Source: Planococcus chinensis
GTDB taxonomy: Bacteria > Bacillota > Bacilli > Bacillales_A > Planococcaceae
Assembly (NCBI RefSeq): GCF_020071995.1
Contig: NZ_JABWTK010000003.1
Coordinates: 1-64,000 of the forward strand
Length of the DNA: 64,000 nt
Direction of reading: 5' to 3'
The position numbers and the translations under genes were made by a program. Shown here piece by piece: positions 27,193 to 36,479 of this stretch. The notes under the pieces are model-generated. The model had not been told where the DNA came from, did not search any database, and was given only the letters and a program-made list of their open reading frames with translations. Position 1 is the stretch's first letter. Each line of letters starts with the position of its first letter.

Positions 27193-27224
27193 AAAAAGTT
27201 TGCCTGTACTTGGCAAGCTTTTTT
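27193..27224 (+). terminator. Terminator of opp operon
   Basis: Stem AAAAAGTTTGCC / GGCAAGCTTTTT (one T-G wobble) followed by T. Confidence 0.85.
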
Positions 27225-27245
27225 CTGTAGTCAGGAGGATGTGCC

Positions 27246-27875
27246 ATGAAAACAGAGAAACTCAATATTTATGATGAAAACCAGAACCATCTTGGGATAG
27301 AAACACGGGAAGAGGTGCACCGGAAAGGACACTGGCACGAAACGTTCCATTGCTGGATTGTCAGTCAGGAAGAAGGTGCTGGCCGGATCCATCTGCAACT
27401 CCGCAGCAGCAACAAAAAAGACTTCCCGGGGCTTTTGGACATCACAGCTGCAGGACATCTCCTGTCGATGGAAACAGTACGTGACGGGGTACGGGAAGTG
27501 GAAGAAGAGCTGGGGCTTGCCCTAGACTTTGAGGACCTTGTGCCGCTTGGCGTCATCAAAGATCAGATTCACCAAGCTGATTTTATCGACAACGAGCATT
27601 GCCATAATTTTTTATATCGGACAAAAAACGCTGACCTAAGGTTCGAGTTGCAAAAAGAAGAAGTGGCCGGGATGGTGTCGGCTGACTTTCAAGCTTTCAC
27701 AGAGTTGTGTATAGGAAAAAGGGAACATGCGGCTGTAGAAGGATTTAAAATAGCAAGTGACGGAACCGCAGAACCGTTTGCTAAAACCATCAGCAAAAAA
27801 GACATGGTGCCGCATAGTCCGGAGTATTTGAAACAGGTGGCAAGCCGAATAAAGCAAATGCTTGAGAAAAAGTGA
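27246..27875 (+). CDS. NUDIX hydrolase (isopentenyl-diphosphate isomerase-like subgroup)
   Basis: A 209-aa NUDIX protein. The N-terminus NIYDENQNHLGIETREEVHRKGHWHETFHCWI is typical of the IPP isomerase-like bacterial NUDIX group. The NUDIX box is G-x5-E-x7-REVEEELGL at about 80-102. It probably hydrolyses a nucleoside diphosphate derivative; true isomerase activity is doubtful. RBS AGGAGG precedes it. Confidence 0.85.
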   Translation: MKTEKLNIYDENQNHLGIETREEVHRKGHWHETFHCWIVSQEEGAGRIHLQLRSSNKKDFPGLLDITAAGHLLSMETVRDGVREVEEELGLALDFEDLVPLGVIKDQIHQADFIDNEHCHNFLYRTKNADLRFELQKEEVAGMVSADFQAFTELCIGKREHAAVEGFKIASDGTAEPFAKTISKKDMVPHSPEYLKQVASRIKQMLEKK

Positions 27876-27911
27876 ATTGTCCAGGAAAAGCCGAAATCAA
27901 GGAGGCTGAAC

Positions 27912-28148
27912 ATGAGCAATATTGATAAACGCAACCGGTTGGACGAAGAACCCTTTACCTATAAAATTTCCAAGAGCCAAATGGTTTTTATTTCGTATAA
28001 AGGCAAAGAAATCAAAAGCGTCAAAGGGAAAGAAGCGGAAAAGCTGATTGGCCGGCTGCAGCAAGCTGAAACCTCCAAAGACCTTCAATTGGTGTTAGCA
28101 AAAGCCACCGGCCATTTTAAGCACGGCAATGAAAATATGGGGAAGTAA
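27912..28148 (+). CDS. Small conserved protein of unknown function
   Basis: A 78-aa basic, soluble protein (MSNIDKRNRLDEEPFTYKIS) with no motif that I recognise; the middle KGKEIKSVKGKEAEKLIGRL is Lys-rich. RBS AAGGAGG is strong and its codon usage looks normal, so I hold it to be real. It lies 36 bases after the NUDIX gene, probably co-transcribed. Confidence 0.7.
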   Translation: MSNIDKRNRLDEEPFTYKISKSQMVFISYKGKEIKSVKGKEAEKLIGRLQQAETSKDLQLVLAKATGHFKHGNENMGK

Positions 28149-28151
28149 ATG

Positions 28152-28186
28152 AAAAGACGTTGGTGCACAATGCACCAGCGTCTTTT
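28152..28186. terminator. Bidirectional terminator
   Basis: AAAAGACGTTGGTGCA and TGCACCAGCGTCTTTT form a 16-bp stem with one mismatch, between converging genes. Confidence 0.9.
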
Positions 28187-28190
28187 GCTG

Positions 28191-29378
28191 TTATTTGAAC
28201 AATTGAGGAATGCCGTTCGACAAAGTGTAAATGCCCATCCAAGCCATTGCGATAACAATGACGATACCGAAAATGGTCATCCAGAGCGGATGCTTATAAT
28301 CGCCGACAATTTTGACTTTATGCGCAGCAACGAGCATGACACCCAGCGCAATCGGCAGGATCAAGCCATTCAAGGAACCGACAAGGACTAGAATCAACAC
28401 CGGCTGGCCGATAAATACAAAGACCGAAGTGGAAATGACAATAAAGCTGATGACCAGTAAGCGGTTGTACTTCTCGAGTGCAGAACTGAATGTCCGGATA
28501 AAGGAAACGGACGTATAGGCAGCTCCGACAACAGACGTGACGGCTGCTGCCCACATGACCACACCGAAGATTTTATAGCCAATATTCCCGGCAGCCAATT
28601 GGAAAACTGAAGCCGGAGGATTAGATGGATCCAGTGACAGGCCTTGTGAAACGACGCCGAGGACAGCCAGGAAAAGGATAATCCGCATGATGGAGGCAAT
28701 CCCGATGGCATAAACCGAACTGCGGGTCACTTCCGGAACAGCGGCTCTGCCGGTCAACCCTGCATCAATGAGCCGGTGTCCGCCGGCAAATGTGATATAG
28801 CCGCCAACCGTACCGCCGACCAGCGTGACAATCGCAAAGATATCAATGGTATCCGGCACAAAGGTTTTCGCTACAGCTTCACCAATCGGCGGCTGAGCGG
28901 TGAACATGACGTATAGAGTTAAAGCAATCATGACAAATCCAAGAATTTGGGCAAAGCGGTCCATTGCTTTGCCGGCTTCTTTCACCACAAAGATGCCAAT
29001 GGCCAATAAGCCGCTCAAGACGGCTCCGGTTTTGGCATCAATGCCAAAGAGTACATTCATCCCAAGTCCGGCTCCGCCGACATTGCCGATATTAAAGGCA
29101 AGTCCGCCCATTACGACCAGCAGGGCCAGAAAATAACCAAGGCCAGGAAGAACGTCATTGGCGATGTCCTGAGCCCGTTTTCCGGATACAGCGATGATGC
29201 GCCAAATATTTGTCTGGGCACCAATATCAATAATGATGGAAATTAGGATAACAAAACCGAATGATGCCAGTAATTGTTCAGTAAAAACGGTGGTCTGTGT
29301 CAGGAAACCCGGTCCGATGGCAGAAGTCGCCATCAAGAAGGCGGCGCCAAGCAAAATGCTGCGGTTCGTATTCTTCAT
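28191..29378 (-). CDS. NRAMP-related transporter (YcsG-like) in the 5-oxoprolinase operon
   Basis: A 395-aa protein with about eleven transmembrane helices related to NRAMP divalent-metal transporters. The helix-1 metal motif DPGN reads GPGF (AIGPGFLTQT), and the helix-6 MPH motif is not found (GGYITFAGGHR). It is therefore unlikely to carry metal ions. As the last gene of pxpB-pxpC-pxpA and equivalent in place to B. subtilis ycsG, it may import 5-oxoproline or a relative; that is inference from context. RBS GGGAGGG is before the ATG at 29378. Confidence 0.8.
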   Translation of the reverse strand: MKNTNRSILLGAAFLMATSAIGPGFLTQTTVFTEQLLASFGFVILISIIIDIGAQTNIWRIIAVSGKRAQDIANDVLPGLGYFLALLVVMGGLAFNIGNVGGAGLGMNVLFGIDAKTGAVLSGLLAIGIFVVKEAGKAMDRFAQILGFVMIALTLYVMFTAQPPIGEAVAKTFVPDTIDIFAIVTLVGGTVGGYITFAGGHRLIDAGLTGRAAVPEVTRSSVYAIGIASIMRIILFLAVLGVVSQGLSLDPSNPPASVFQLAAGNIGYKIFGVVMWAAAVTSVVGAAYTSVSFIRTFSSALEKYNRLLVISFIVISTSVFVFIGQPVLILVLVGSLNGLILPIALGVMLVAAHKVKIVGDYKHPLWMTIFGIVIVIAMAWMGIYTLSNGIPQLFK

Positions 29379-29402
29379 GCGTTTTCCCTCCCTTTCATTG
29401 TT

Positions 29403-30173
29403 TTATATAAACTCCTCCACTTTTACGATGTCAATTTCTGCTTCTTTTAATGATTTGGAGATGGCTGCTGCAAATTGGAGCGCCGTTACGCCGTCTCCGT
29501 GTATGCAGATGGTTTCGGCTTTGATCGCAACATCCTGGTTTTGTACGGTGTGCACTTTGTTTTCCTGCACCATACGGATAACCTGATTGATCGCTGTGCC
29601 CGGGTCGGTAATAAGGGCATTCGACTGGGTGCGCGGCGTCAAGGTTCCGTCTTGTTGATAGGTCCGGTCAGAAAAAACTTCATTGGCTGTGCGCAGCCCG
29701 ATTTTTTCGCCGGCTTTCATCAGCTCGCTGCCGGACAAGCCGAATAGGATCAGTTCAGGATTGACTTTATAGACAGCTTCAGCAATTGCTTCGGATAAAG
29801 CGGCATCTTTAGCGGCCATGTTATAAAGTGCCCCGTGCGCTTTGACATGCTGCAAACGGCCGCCTTCCGCCTGCACAAAGCCGGACAAAGCCCCGATTTG
29901 ATATACTGTCAGATCATAGGCTTCCTGCGGGGAAATGGCCATATTCCGGCGGCCGAAACCGACCAAATCCTGAAGACCTGGGTGGGCGCCGATCCCGACA
30001 TTTTTCTCAAGCGCCATTGTGACGGTTTTTCGCATCGTTGCCGGGTCTCCCGCATGAAACCCGCAAGCGATGTTAGCGGAAGTTACAAAATCAAGAATTT
30101 TCGCGTCGTTTCCTAACTTATAAGCTCCGAAACTTTCTCCCATATCGCAATTCAAATCTACTTTAAACGTCAT
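29403..30173 (-). CDS. pxpA: 5-oxoprolinase subunit PxpA
   Basis: A 256-aa LamB/YcsF family protein ([18 protein letters not shown] at the start; [32 protein letters not shown]). With PxpB and PxpC it forms the bacterial ATP-dependent 5-oxoprolinase that opens the damaged glutamate/glutamine product 5-oxoproline to glutamate. It overlaps pxpC by four bases. Confidence 0.93.
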   Translation of the reverse strand: MTFKVDLNCDMGESFGAYKLGNDAKILDFVTSANIACGFHAGDPATMRKTVTMALEKNVGIGAHPGLQDLVGFGRRNMAISPQEAYDLTVYQIGALSGFVQAEGGRLQHVKAHGALYNMAAKDAALSEAIAEAVYKVNPELILFGLSGSELMKAGEKIGLRTANEVFSDRTYQQDGTLTPRTQSNALITDPGTAINQVIRMVQENKVHTVQNQDVAIKAETICIHGDGVTALQFAAAISKSLKEAEIDIVKVEEFI

Positions 30174-31150
30174 TTTCCTTCCTCCCTTTTTAAGTTGATG
30201 CCGATTTTTAATTGACGGATTTGCTGTTCTTGTTTCCTGTAAAGCTGCTGTGCATCTGTTACAGAAATTTCTTTAAACCGAATCCTTTCCCCTGGCTTCA
30301 GCTGGCTGACAAGCGGCAGGTCAACAGTTGCCACTTGCCCGATCTTCGGATAGCCGCCGGTAGTCTGCCGGTCTGCCAGTAAGACGATGGGGTTGCCGTC
30401 TGCAGGTACTTGGATCGAACCAAAAGCTACTGCTTCAGAGATCAATTCTTTTGGTTCTTCCAGTGCGAGCCGTGTTCCTTCTAACCGGTAGCCCATCCGG
30501 TCGGAATGGGAAGAAACTGCAAAAGCTTCGTTGAAAATATGGCGCTGGCTATCATGGTTAAACAACTTGAACTGGCGGCCTTTCATCATTCGGACTACCG
30601 GTTCACTGGAATAAGGTGGAGCCGCAGTTTTCCATTCCACTCCATTGCCGGTGGCGTGAAGCAAAGAAGCAGCAAGATGCGGTGAAATAGGGTTTACCGG
30701 GACTATGTCGCCCACTTGCAGCGCACGTCCGTGGAAACCTCCGATTCCGGCCCGCAAGTAAGTGGATTTGCTGTTCATCAAGTCTGGAACATCTATTCCT
30801 CCTGCGACTGCCAAATAGGCTCGGCATCCTGAACGGGGAGCGCCGAATTTCAAAACACTTCCTTCTTTGACAGAGACGGTCCGCCACATTTTCATGTCGG
30901 TTCCGTCAATTTTGGGAGACAAATTTCCTCCGCAAAGCGCGATGAACGCATCGTGCTGAAACTGGATGACAGGACCTGTCATGGTAATTTCAAGCGAGGC
31001 GGCATTTTCTCCATTGCCGACCAGCAGATTCGCTATTCTATGCGCAAAAGGGTCCATGGCACCGCTTGCGATGACGCCATATTTTTGAAAGCCGAAACGG
31101 CCCAGGTCCTGCACGGTTGTTTGGAGGCCACTTTTAATAATTTTCAGCAT
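30170..31150 (-). CDS. pxpC: 5-oxoprolinase subunit PxpC (biotin-dependent carboxyltransferase-like; KipA)
   Basis: A 326-aa protein of the allophanate hydrolase subunit 2 / AHS2 family: [22 protein letters not shown] start, [19 protein letters not shown] (about 28-46) and [18 protein letters not shown] (about 270). The ATG at 31150 with AGGAGGAAG before it is preferred; the frame runs 54 bases further into pxpB without an RBS. The pxpB and pxpC reading frames overlap by 17 bases. Confidence 0.92.
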   Translation of the reverse strand: MLKIIKSGLQTTVQDLGRFGFQKYGVIASGAMDPFAHRIANLLVGNGENAASLEITMTGPVIQFQHDAFIALCGGNLSPKIDGTDMKMWRTVSVKEGSVLKFGAPRSGCRAYLAVAGGIDVPDLMNSKSTYLRAGIGGFHGRALQVGDIVPVNPISPHLAASLLHATGNGVEWKTAAPPYSSEPVVRMMKGRQFKLFNHDSQRHIFNEAFAVSSHSDRMGYRLEGTRLALEEPKELISEAVAFGSIQVPADGNPIVLLADRQTTGGYPKIGQVATVDLPLVSQLKPGERIRFKEISVTDAQQLYRKQEQQIRQLKIGINLKREEGK

Positions 31151-31832
31151 GCTCTTCCTCCTTCCATGCGTCGTACTCTTTTTCCGATATTCGCCTGAAT
31201 ACAATTTTGTCCCCGGCCCGCAGCAAGCTTGGAATTTCCTGTTCCGGACGAAACAGCCGGATCGGCGTGCGGCCGATCAACTGCCAGCCGCCAGGCGTTT
31301 CAATTGGATAGACGCCTGTCTGTTTGCCGGCAATGCCCACGGTGCGTTCCGGGATCCGCAGTCTCGGCGTCTCGCGCCGTGGTGCCGCAATCTTCTCGGA
31401 CATGCCGCTGATGAATGGAAAACCGGGAGCAAAGCCGATCATGGAAACTGAGTATGTGCCGGAAGTATGGATATCGATTACTTGCTCGGGGGTCAGCCCG
31501 TTGTGTTGTGCCACAAACTCGAGGTCCGGGCCAAACTCGCCGCCATAGCAGACCGGGATTTCAATTGTCCGCGAAGGAGATGCAGCCGCTTCTTCGACAT
31601 GTGGCAGCAATGCTTCAAGGTCGCTTTTGGCGGTCTCATACAAAACGGTTGCTGGATTGTAAAAAACTGCTACGGTTGTAAACGCCGGGATGAATTCCAC
31701 CATCCAGGCCGGCGGCTCCGCTTCAAGCAAAGCTGCGATGGTCCGGATTTTTTTTTGTGTATTTTCATTGATTTCGGTACCGGCTTCAATAACGATTGCC
31801 CCTTCGCCGAGAGGAGAAAATGTATAGGCCAT
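31134..31832 (-). CDS. pxpB: 5-oxoprolinase subunit PxpB (KipI)
   Basis: A 232-aa AHS1-family protein: SPLGEGAIVIEAG, PVCYGGEFGPDLEFVAQHNGL and GFAPGFPFISGM (about 132-143), then IGRTPIRLF. Partner of PxpC. Its B. subtilis counterpart KipI also inhibits sporulation kinase KinA, so a second role is possible. First gene of the operon; a weak -10 TATACT (31878-31873) lies 41 bases upstream. Confidence 0.92.
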   Translation of the reverse strand: MAYTFSPLGEGAIVIEAGTEINENTQKKIRTIAALLEAEPPAWMVEFIPAFTTVAVFYNPATVLYETAKSDLEALLPHVEEAAASPSRTIEIPVCYGGEFGPDLEFVAQHNGLTPEQVIDIHTSGTYSVSMIGFAPGFPFISGMSEKIAAPRRETPRLRIPERTVGIAGKQTGVYPIETPGGWQLIGRTPIRLFRPEQEIPSLLRAGDKIVFRRISEKEYDAWKEEEHAENY

Positions 31833-32084
31833 GTGATCACCTCATCCTCAGATTATTCTAACTACTCCGTTTAGTATAAGGTTTTCTATGAAGCGGCGAA
31901 AGGTTTACAAAGGCGACGGAAGGAATTTTTTTGAAAAATAAACCATTGATGTTGGAACGGAAGTGAATCCGTATGCGTACATAAATGGATGATATTCGGT
32001 TTTTAATCCCGTAGTATAGGAACCATCAAAGAAGCTAAAGCGGCAAAGGAAGAAACGGATGGAAAGTGGAGAGAGGGGAAGACG

Positions 32085-33017
32085 ATGCTTGAAACAGAGG
32101 AATTGAAAAAAATATTCAAAGAAAAAATTGCTGTGGAAGGGGTTAACCTGCACTTGGACAAAGGTGAGGCGGCGGGCTTGCTTGGCCCGAACGGAGCAGG
32201 GAAATCTACGACGATCTCCATGATTTCAACCCTATTGAAGCCAACGTCTGGAGATGTGCGGCTAAATGGAAAGAGTGTTATCCAAGATCCGAGTGAAATG
32301 AGACGGATTTTAGGCGTGGTGCCGCAGGAAATAGCATTGTACGCAGAGTTGACGGCGTATGAAAACCTGAAGTTTTTTGGAAGGATTTATGGCCTTTCAG
32401 GAAAAGCGCTGGAAAGCGCCATTCAGCGTTCCCTGGAATTGGTCGGGCTGGCAGAACGCCAACAAGAAATTGTCAAAACCTATTCGGGCGGCATGAAGCG
32501 GCGCATTAATATGGCTGCTGCAATGATGCACGAACCTGAAGTCATTATCATGGATGAGCCGACGGTCGGAATCGATCCGCAATCGCGCAGCCACATTTTG
32601 GAGATGGTGCGCCGCCTCAATCAGGAAAAAGGTCTGACCGTATTGTATACCAGCCATTATATGGAAGAAGTGGAGCGTCTCTGTGACCGGATTTATATTA
32701 TGGACCACGGAAAAATCATCGCTAGCGGCACAAAAGAAGAATTAAAAAATATCTTATCCAGTGAAGAAACGATTTGGATCGAATTAAACCGTCCACATCA
32801 AAAATTTTTCCAAGAACTGAAATCTTTTGAAGGGGTGAGACAGGCATTTGAGAAGGAGAAAGGCATCAAATTGATTCTTCCAAAAGGGAGCCTCCTGCTG
32901 AGAGAGATCTTTCAAGCTTCGGAACGCCACCAGGTTCAAATCATAAACATCAATGTCCAGACCCCTAGCTTGGAAGATGTGTTCCTTCATCTGACAGGCC
33001 GAAAACTGAGAGATTGA
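32085..33017 (+). CDS. ABC transporter ATP-binding protein (drug-export type)
   Basis: A 310-aa ATPase: Walker A GPNGAGKST (about 34-42), signature YSGGMKRR (about 136-143), Walker B VIIMDEPTVGID (about 156-167), and the C-terminal extension typical of CcmA/DrrA-like exporters. Two ABC-2 permeases follow at 12 and 2 bases, an ATPase-permease-permease set like linearmycin exporter LnrLMN of B. subtilis. No two-component genes adjoin it. Confidence 0.88.
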   Translation: MLETEELKKIFKEKIAVEGVNLHLDKGEAAGLLGPNGAGKSTTISMISTLLKPTSGDVRLNGKSVIQDPSEMRRILGVVPQEIALYAELTAYENLKFFGRIYGLSGKALESAIQRSLELVGLAERQQEIVKTYSGGMKRRINMAAAMMHEPEVIIMDEPTVGIDPQSRSHILEMVRRLNQEKGLTVLYTSHYMEEVERLCDRIYIMDHGKIIASGTKEELKNILSSEETIWIELNRPHQKFFQELKSFEGVRQAFEKEKGIKLILPKGSLLLREIFQASERHQVQIININVQTPSLEDVFLHLTGRKLRD

Positions 33018-33029
33018 GGAGGCGGGCCC

Positions 33030-34298
33030 ATGTATGCATTTTTGAAGAAAGACATCCTGGTTTTAGTGCGCAACCGGACTGAACTGGGTGTACTTCTGGC
33101 GATGCCTTTCGTTTTAATTGCGATTTTAGGATTTGCCTTAAGCGGGTTGCTTAGCGGAAACTCAGCGGTATTGTCGATGGAAGTCGCGATTGTGCAAGAA
33201 GACGAAGAACAGCGGGGGCTCGCCCGGTTTGCAGAGGAACTTGAGAAATCAGGAATGCCGGCAGCTGCACAAAGAAGATTAATGGAAGCGGCTGAAGAAA
33301 CCAGCCCTTCCACTTGGCTGCAGGAGATTTTAAGGGGGGAAAGTCTCAGCAGTTTGGCAACAGTCACTGAAATGGATGCGGCAGCGGCGAGGCGCGCGCT
33401 CGAACAAGAAGAAATAGTGGCAATCCTCACCATACCGGAGGATTTCACTTTCCATGCGTTGCAAAAAATGCTGTTGGCTGCAGGGGGCGGAAGCGAGCTT
33501 CATTTGGTGGTTTCGGATCATGCACCGACCCAATCGGAAATATTCCATGATATTCTGGATGAAACTATCCGGTCACTGAATTTTGAAAGTGCCATTTCGA
33601 GTGCCGCAGGTGAAGAAGTGGTGCTGAAAGAACCACAGCCACAGTTAGGCGGTATAGAAAGCGTTTCGGCCGTCGAACCCATCTCTTCTTTTCAATATTA
33701 CACGATTGGCATGGCGGTGATGTTTGCCTTATTCGTCAGCGGAATCATCTCGGCAATGGCCTATACGGAGAAAAAGCAATTTGTCTTCGACCGGATTTTG
33801 CTGTCGAATCATCATCCGTTTACTTATTTAAGCGGGAAATTGATTTCTGCAGCAGTGATCACGTTATGCCAGTTCTTTATTTTATTTTTCTTTTCTTCAC
33901 TGGTCTTTCAGGCCTTCGATTTGACGGATCTGTCATTCTGGCCGGGCATGCTGCTGATTGCTTTCAGTTTGGCCACCTGCGTCGGTGCGCTGGCTGCTTT
34001 CTTAACATCTTTGATGATCCGTTTTAATAATGACACCATTACCATCGTCTTTTCGGGCATTGTTGTCACGATGTTTGCTTTTCTTGGCGGCAGCTTCACG
34101 CCTACGGAAAGCCTGCCTGTTTTCGTGCGTGAGCTCGGGGCATGGACGCCGAACGGCGCTTCTTTGAATGCGTTTCTCATCTGGGTACAGACCTTGGAAA
34201 TCGGCATGCTGTGGGAACCGCTTAGCCGTGTTTTTCTGGTGACCATTGTGCTGATCATTTTAAGTCTGCTGATATTTCCGCGAAAGGGGGAGGCTTAA
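33030..34298 (+). CDS. ABC-2 type permease, first subunit
   Basis: A 422-aa protein with the ABC-2 export layout: an N-terminal helix (about 18-40), a long outside domain (about 45-215) and five helices in the C-terminal half (YYTIGMAVMFALFVSGIISAMAY; TIVFSGIVVTMFAFLGGSF). YfiM/LnrM-like. RBS GAGGAGGCGGG. It ends two bases before the next subunit. Confidence 0.85.
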   Translation: MYAFLKKDILVLVRNRTELGVLLAMPFVLIAILGFALSGLLSGNSAVLSMEVAIVQEDEEQRGLARFAEELEKSGMPAAAQRRLMEAAEETSPSTWLQEILRGESLSSLATVTEMDAAAARRALEQEEIVAILTIPEDFTFHALQKMLLAAGGGSELHLVVSDHAPTQSEIFHDILDETIRSLNFESAISSAAGEEVVLKEPQPQLGGIESVSAVEPISSFQYYTIGMAVMFALFVSGIISAMAYTEKKQFVFDRILLSNHHPFTYLSGKLISAAVITLCQFFILFFFSSLVFQAFDLTDLSFWPGMLLIAFSLATCVGALAAFLTSLMIRFNNDTITIVFSGIVVTMFAFLGGSFTPTESLPVFVRELGAWTPNGASLNAFLIWVQTLEIGMLWEPLSRVFLVTIVLIILSLLIFPRKGEA

Positions 34299-34300
34299 CA

Positions 34301-35404
34301 ATGAAAGCGGTATTTTTCCTGCAATGGCAGAGATTTCGCCGAGCCCCCGTCATGATTTTATCGTTTCTGATAATGACCATTGTCTTTGTGGCTTTGCTCT
34401 CCGGCAACAATCCGGCGGAGCGTCCGCCAATCCTCACTTACGCAGACGATTCGCTAGAGGAGGAGGCGGCGGAAGAATGGGTGGCTTTGCTGAATGAAGC
34501 AGAAGAATTCGAGTTCCGGCTAATGGGGGAAAAAGAGGTGCGCGAAGCGGTTTCGGCTGGTGATGCGCCATTAGGGCTCCGCCTCATGGACGGGAATTAC
34601 CGGATCTTGCTGGCAGCAGATGATGTGAGCCGTTTTGCCTTAGAAGCATTTTTAAATAGGCAATACCATGAAGAGGCACGGCTCGAACAAGTGGAACAGC
34701 AAGTTCCAGGCAGCGATATCCGGGCCCAAGCAGCCGCTGCGCTGGAAGAGCCGGCGTTTCAAGTAGTGACGTCCACTTTGGACGGCAAAGAAGCATATCA
34801 ATACGACAATCCATTACAGATGCTTTTTGGGATGACCCTTTTCTTCTCCGTCTACACTATCATGTTCAGCTTGATGAAAATTGTCGAAGAAAAAAAGCAA
34901 GGCACCTGGAACCGCTTGATTTTGTCTCCGATCGGGAAATGGAAAATTTACTTGGGCCATCTCGCGTATAGCTTCACCATCGGCTATTTCCAGATTATCC
35001 TGATTTTTGTGTTATTCAAATACATCTTTCTTTTTGATATCGGCGACCGTTTCGGGGCGATTTTAGTGATTGCTGCGTGCTACACTTTCGCGATAGTGGC
35101 GCTGGGGCTGCTTGTTATCAGCCTCCTCAGCCGTCCGCAACAACTGAAAGCGATTATCCCGATTTTGGCAACCGGCATGGCAATGATCGGCGGTGCTTTC
35201 TGGCCGATTGAACTGGTCAGCAACCGGATACTGCTGGCCATCTCTAAAATCCTGCCAATCACTTATGGGCTTGATGCATTAAAAGGCGTTGCGATATATA
35301 ATCGCAGCTGGCAGGAACTCAGCGAACCAATTTTGATTTTGCTGCTGTTCGGCATGGTCTGTATGGGGATTGGCATCAGTTTGATGGAGCGGCGTTCATA
35401 TTAA
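34301..35404 (+). CDS. ABC-2 type permease, second subunit
   Basis: A 367-aa protein with the same layout: helix about 14-30, outside domain about 35-165, then MLFGMTLFFSVYTIMFSLMKIVEEKKQGT and four more helices. It pairs with the 33030 subunit to form a heterodimeric channel. YfiN/LnrN-like. Confidence 0.85.
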   Translation: MKAVFFLQWQRFRRAPVMILSFLIMTIVFVALLSGNNPAERPPILTYADDSLEEEAAEEWVALLNEAEEFEFRLMGEKEVREAVSAGDAPLGLRLMDGNYRILLAADDVSRFALEAFLNRQYHEEARLEQVEQQVPGSDIRAQAAAALEEPAFQVVTSTLDGKEAYQYDNPLQMLFGMTLFFSVYTIMFSLMKIVEEKKQGTWNRLILSPIGKWKIYLGHLAYSFTIGYFQIILIFVLFKYIFLFDIGDRFGAILVIAACYTFAIVALGLLVISLLSRPQQLKAIIPILATGMAMIGGAFWPIELVSNRILLAISKILPITYGLDALKGVAIYNRSWQELSEPILILLLFGMVCMGIGISLMERRSY

Positions 35405-35414
35405 ATGAAAAATG

Positions 35415-35448
35415 AAAGAAGCTGTCCGCATAGGCGGGCAGCTTCTTT
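35415..35448. terminator. Bidirectional terminator
   Basis: Stem AAAGAAGCTGtCCGC / GGCGGgCAGCTTCTTT with an ATA loop, between converging genes. Confidence 0.9.
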
Positions 35449-35452
35449 GTAT

Positions 35453-36301
35453 TTATTCCTCAATATCCACTTTTTGTGTCGCATCCGCGCCGTTGAAGAA
35501 TTCGCCGGAGATTTTGGCAATGGTGCCGTCTTCAAGCATTTCTTCGATGACGCGATTCACGTTTTCCGCCAGTTCGGTATTGTCTTTGTTCATCACAACA
35601 CCCACTTCGGAAGGGCTGTATTTGATGTCCGGGTGGATGGTGATGTTCAGTTCAGGAAAAGCGGCAAGCGCCAGCGTCTGCAAATAATAGTCGTTCAAAA
35701 TGACATCCGTGCGCCCAATAGAAACGTCGCGCAAGTACACTTCGTTTGTGGCGTTGTCATAAACGACTTCTTCTGCGCCGTATTCACGTGCAGTTTCCAT
35801 ATAAACGGAAGTGGAAGCGCCCGCCGCTTTTTTGCCTTTTAAATCTTCCAGTGTCTTGATTCCGGATAAATCGTCTTTCCGGACAATAGCAGTGCCGTAT
35901 GAGTACTTGAACGGCGTTGAAAACGTGAAGTTTTCTTTCCGGTCTTCGGTCACTTCAATATCGTTGGCTGCCACATCCACTTGGCCGGTTTGCACAGACG
36001 TCAGCATTTCATCAAAGCCCAGTTCAGTAAACTCAACTTCCAATTCCAAGCGTTTGGCGATTTCGCGTACGACTTCCACTTCGAATCCGGTCAGCTTGTC
36101 CGATCCTTCTTCGCGGTAGGAAGTAGGAAACAAAGTGCCGGAAGTGGCGACCGTCATGGAGCCTTCCTCCTGGATTCGATCCCATTCTGTCGGTTCTTCC
36201 TCAGCCGTATTGTCACTGCCGTTTCCACAGCCAGCCAGTAACGACAAGGCTAATATTCCAGCGAACAAAGAGCCGCTTTTTTTATTCCATAAGGTTTTCA
36301 A
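35453..36301 (-). CDS. Amino-acid ABC transporter substrate-binding lipoprotein (orphan)
   Basis: A 282-aa SBP_bac_3 protein. Signal peptide with lipobox LAGC (Cys25); then TVATSGTLFPTSYREEG, GFEVEVVREIAKRLELEVEF and TGQVDVAANDIEVTEDRKENFTF, hallmarks of polar amino acid or cystine binding proteins. Start is TTG at 36301 with GGAGG eight bases upstream. No permease or ATPase is adjacent, so it must work with a transporter elsewhere. Confidence 0.88.
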   Translation of the reverse strand: MKTLWNKKSGSLFAGILALSLLAGCGNGSDNTAEEEPTEWDRIQEEGSMTVATSGTLFPTSYREEGSDKLTGFEVEVVREIAKRLELEVEFTELGFDEMLTSVQTGQVDVAANDIEVTEDRKENFTFSTPFKYSYGTAIVRKDDLSGIKTLEDLKGKKAAGASTSVYMETAREYGAEEVVYDNATNEVYLRDVSIGRTDVILNDYYLQTLALAAFPELNITIHPDIKYSPSEVGVVMNKDNTELAENVNRVIEEMLEDGTIAKISGEFFNGADATQKVDIEE

Positions 36302-36406
36302 TTATTATTCCTCCTATAATTTATTTCAACTTGAACATAGCATTAAGTAGTAAACAGAGCAAAGGTTTAATTCTGAAAAATTAAAAATAGAAAATTCTAA
36401 AAAAAG

Positions 36407-36454
36407 TTGACCAGGGTGGTCTAAGGGTGTATTCTGGAGTCGACCGAAGGGGTC
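36407..36454 (+). promoter_or_regulatory. Promoter with two TetR operators
   Basis: Promoter TTGACC (36407-36412), 17-bp spacer, TATTCT (36430-36435). Two palindromes of the form GACC-N5-GGTC sit at 36409-36421 and 36442-36454, each followed by TAA, 33 bp (three turns) apart and on both sides of the -10. They are the likely binding sites of the TetR protein encoded next. Confidence 0.7.
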
Positions 36455-36479
36455 TAAACGAGCGGAGAGGTTGGCGCAG

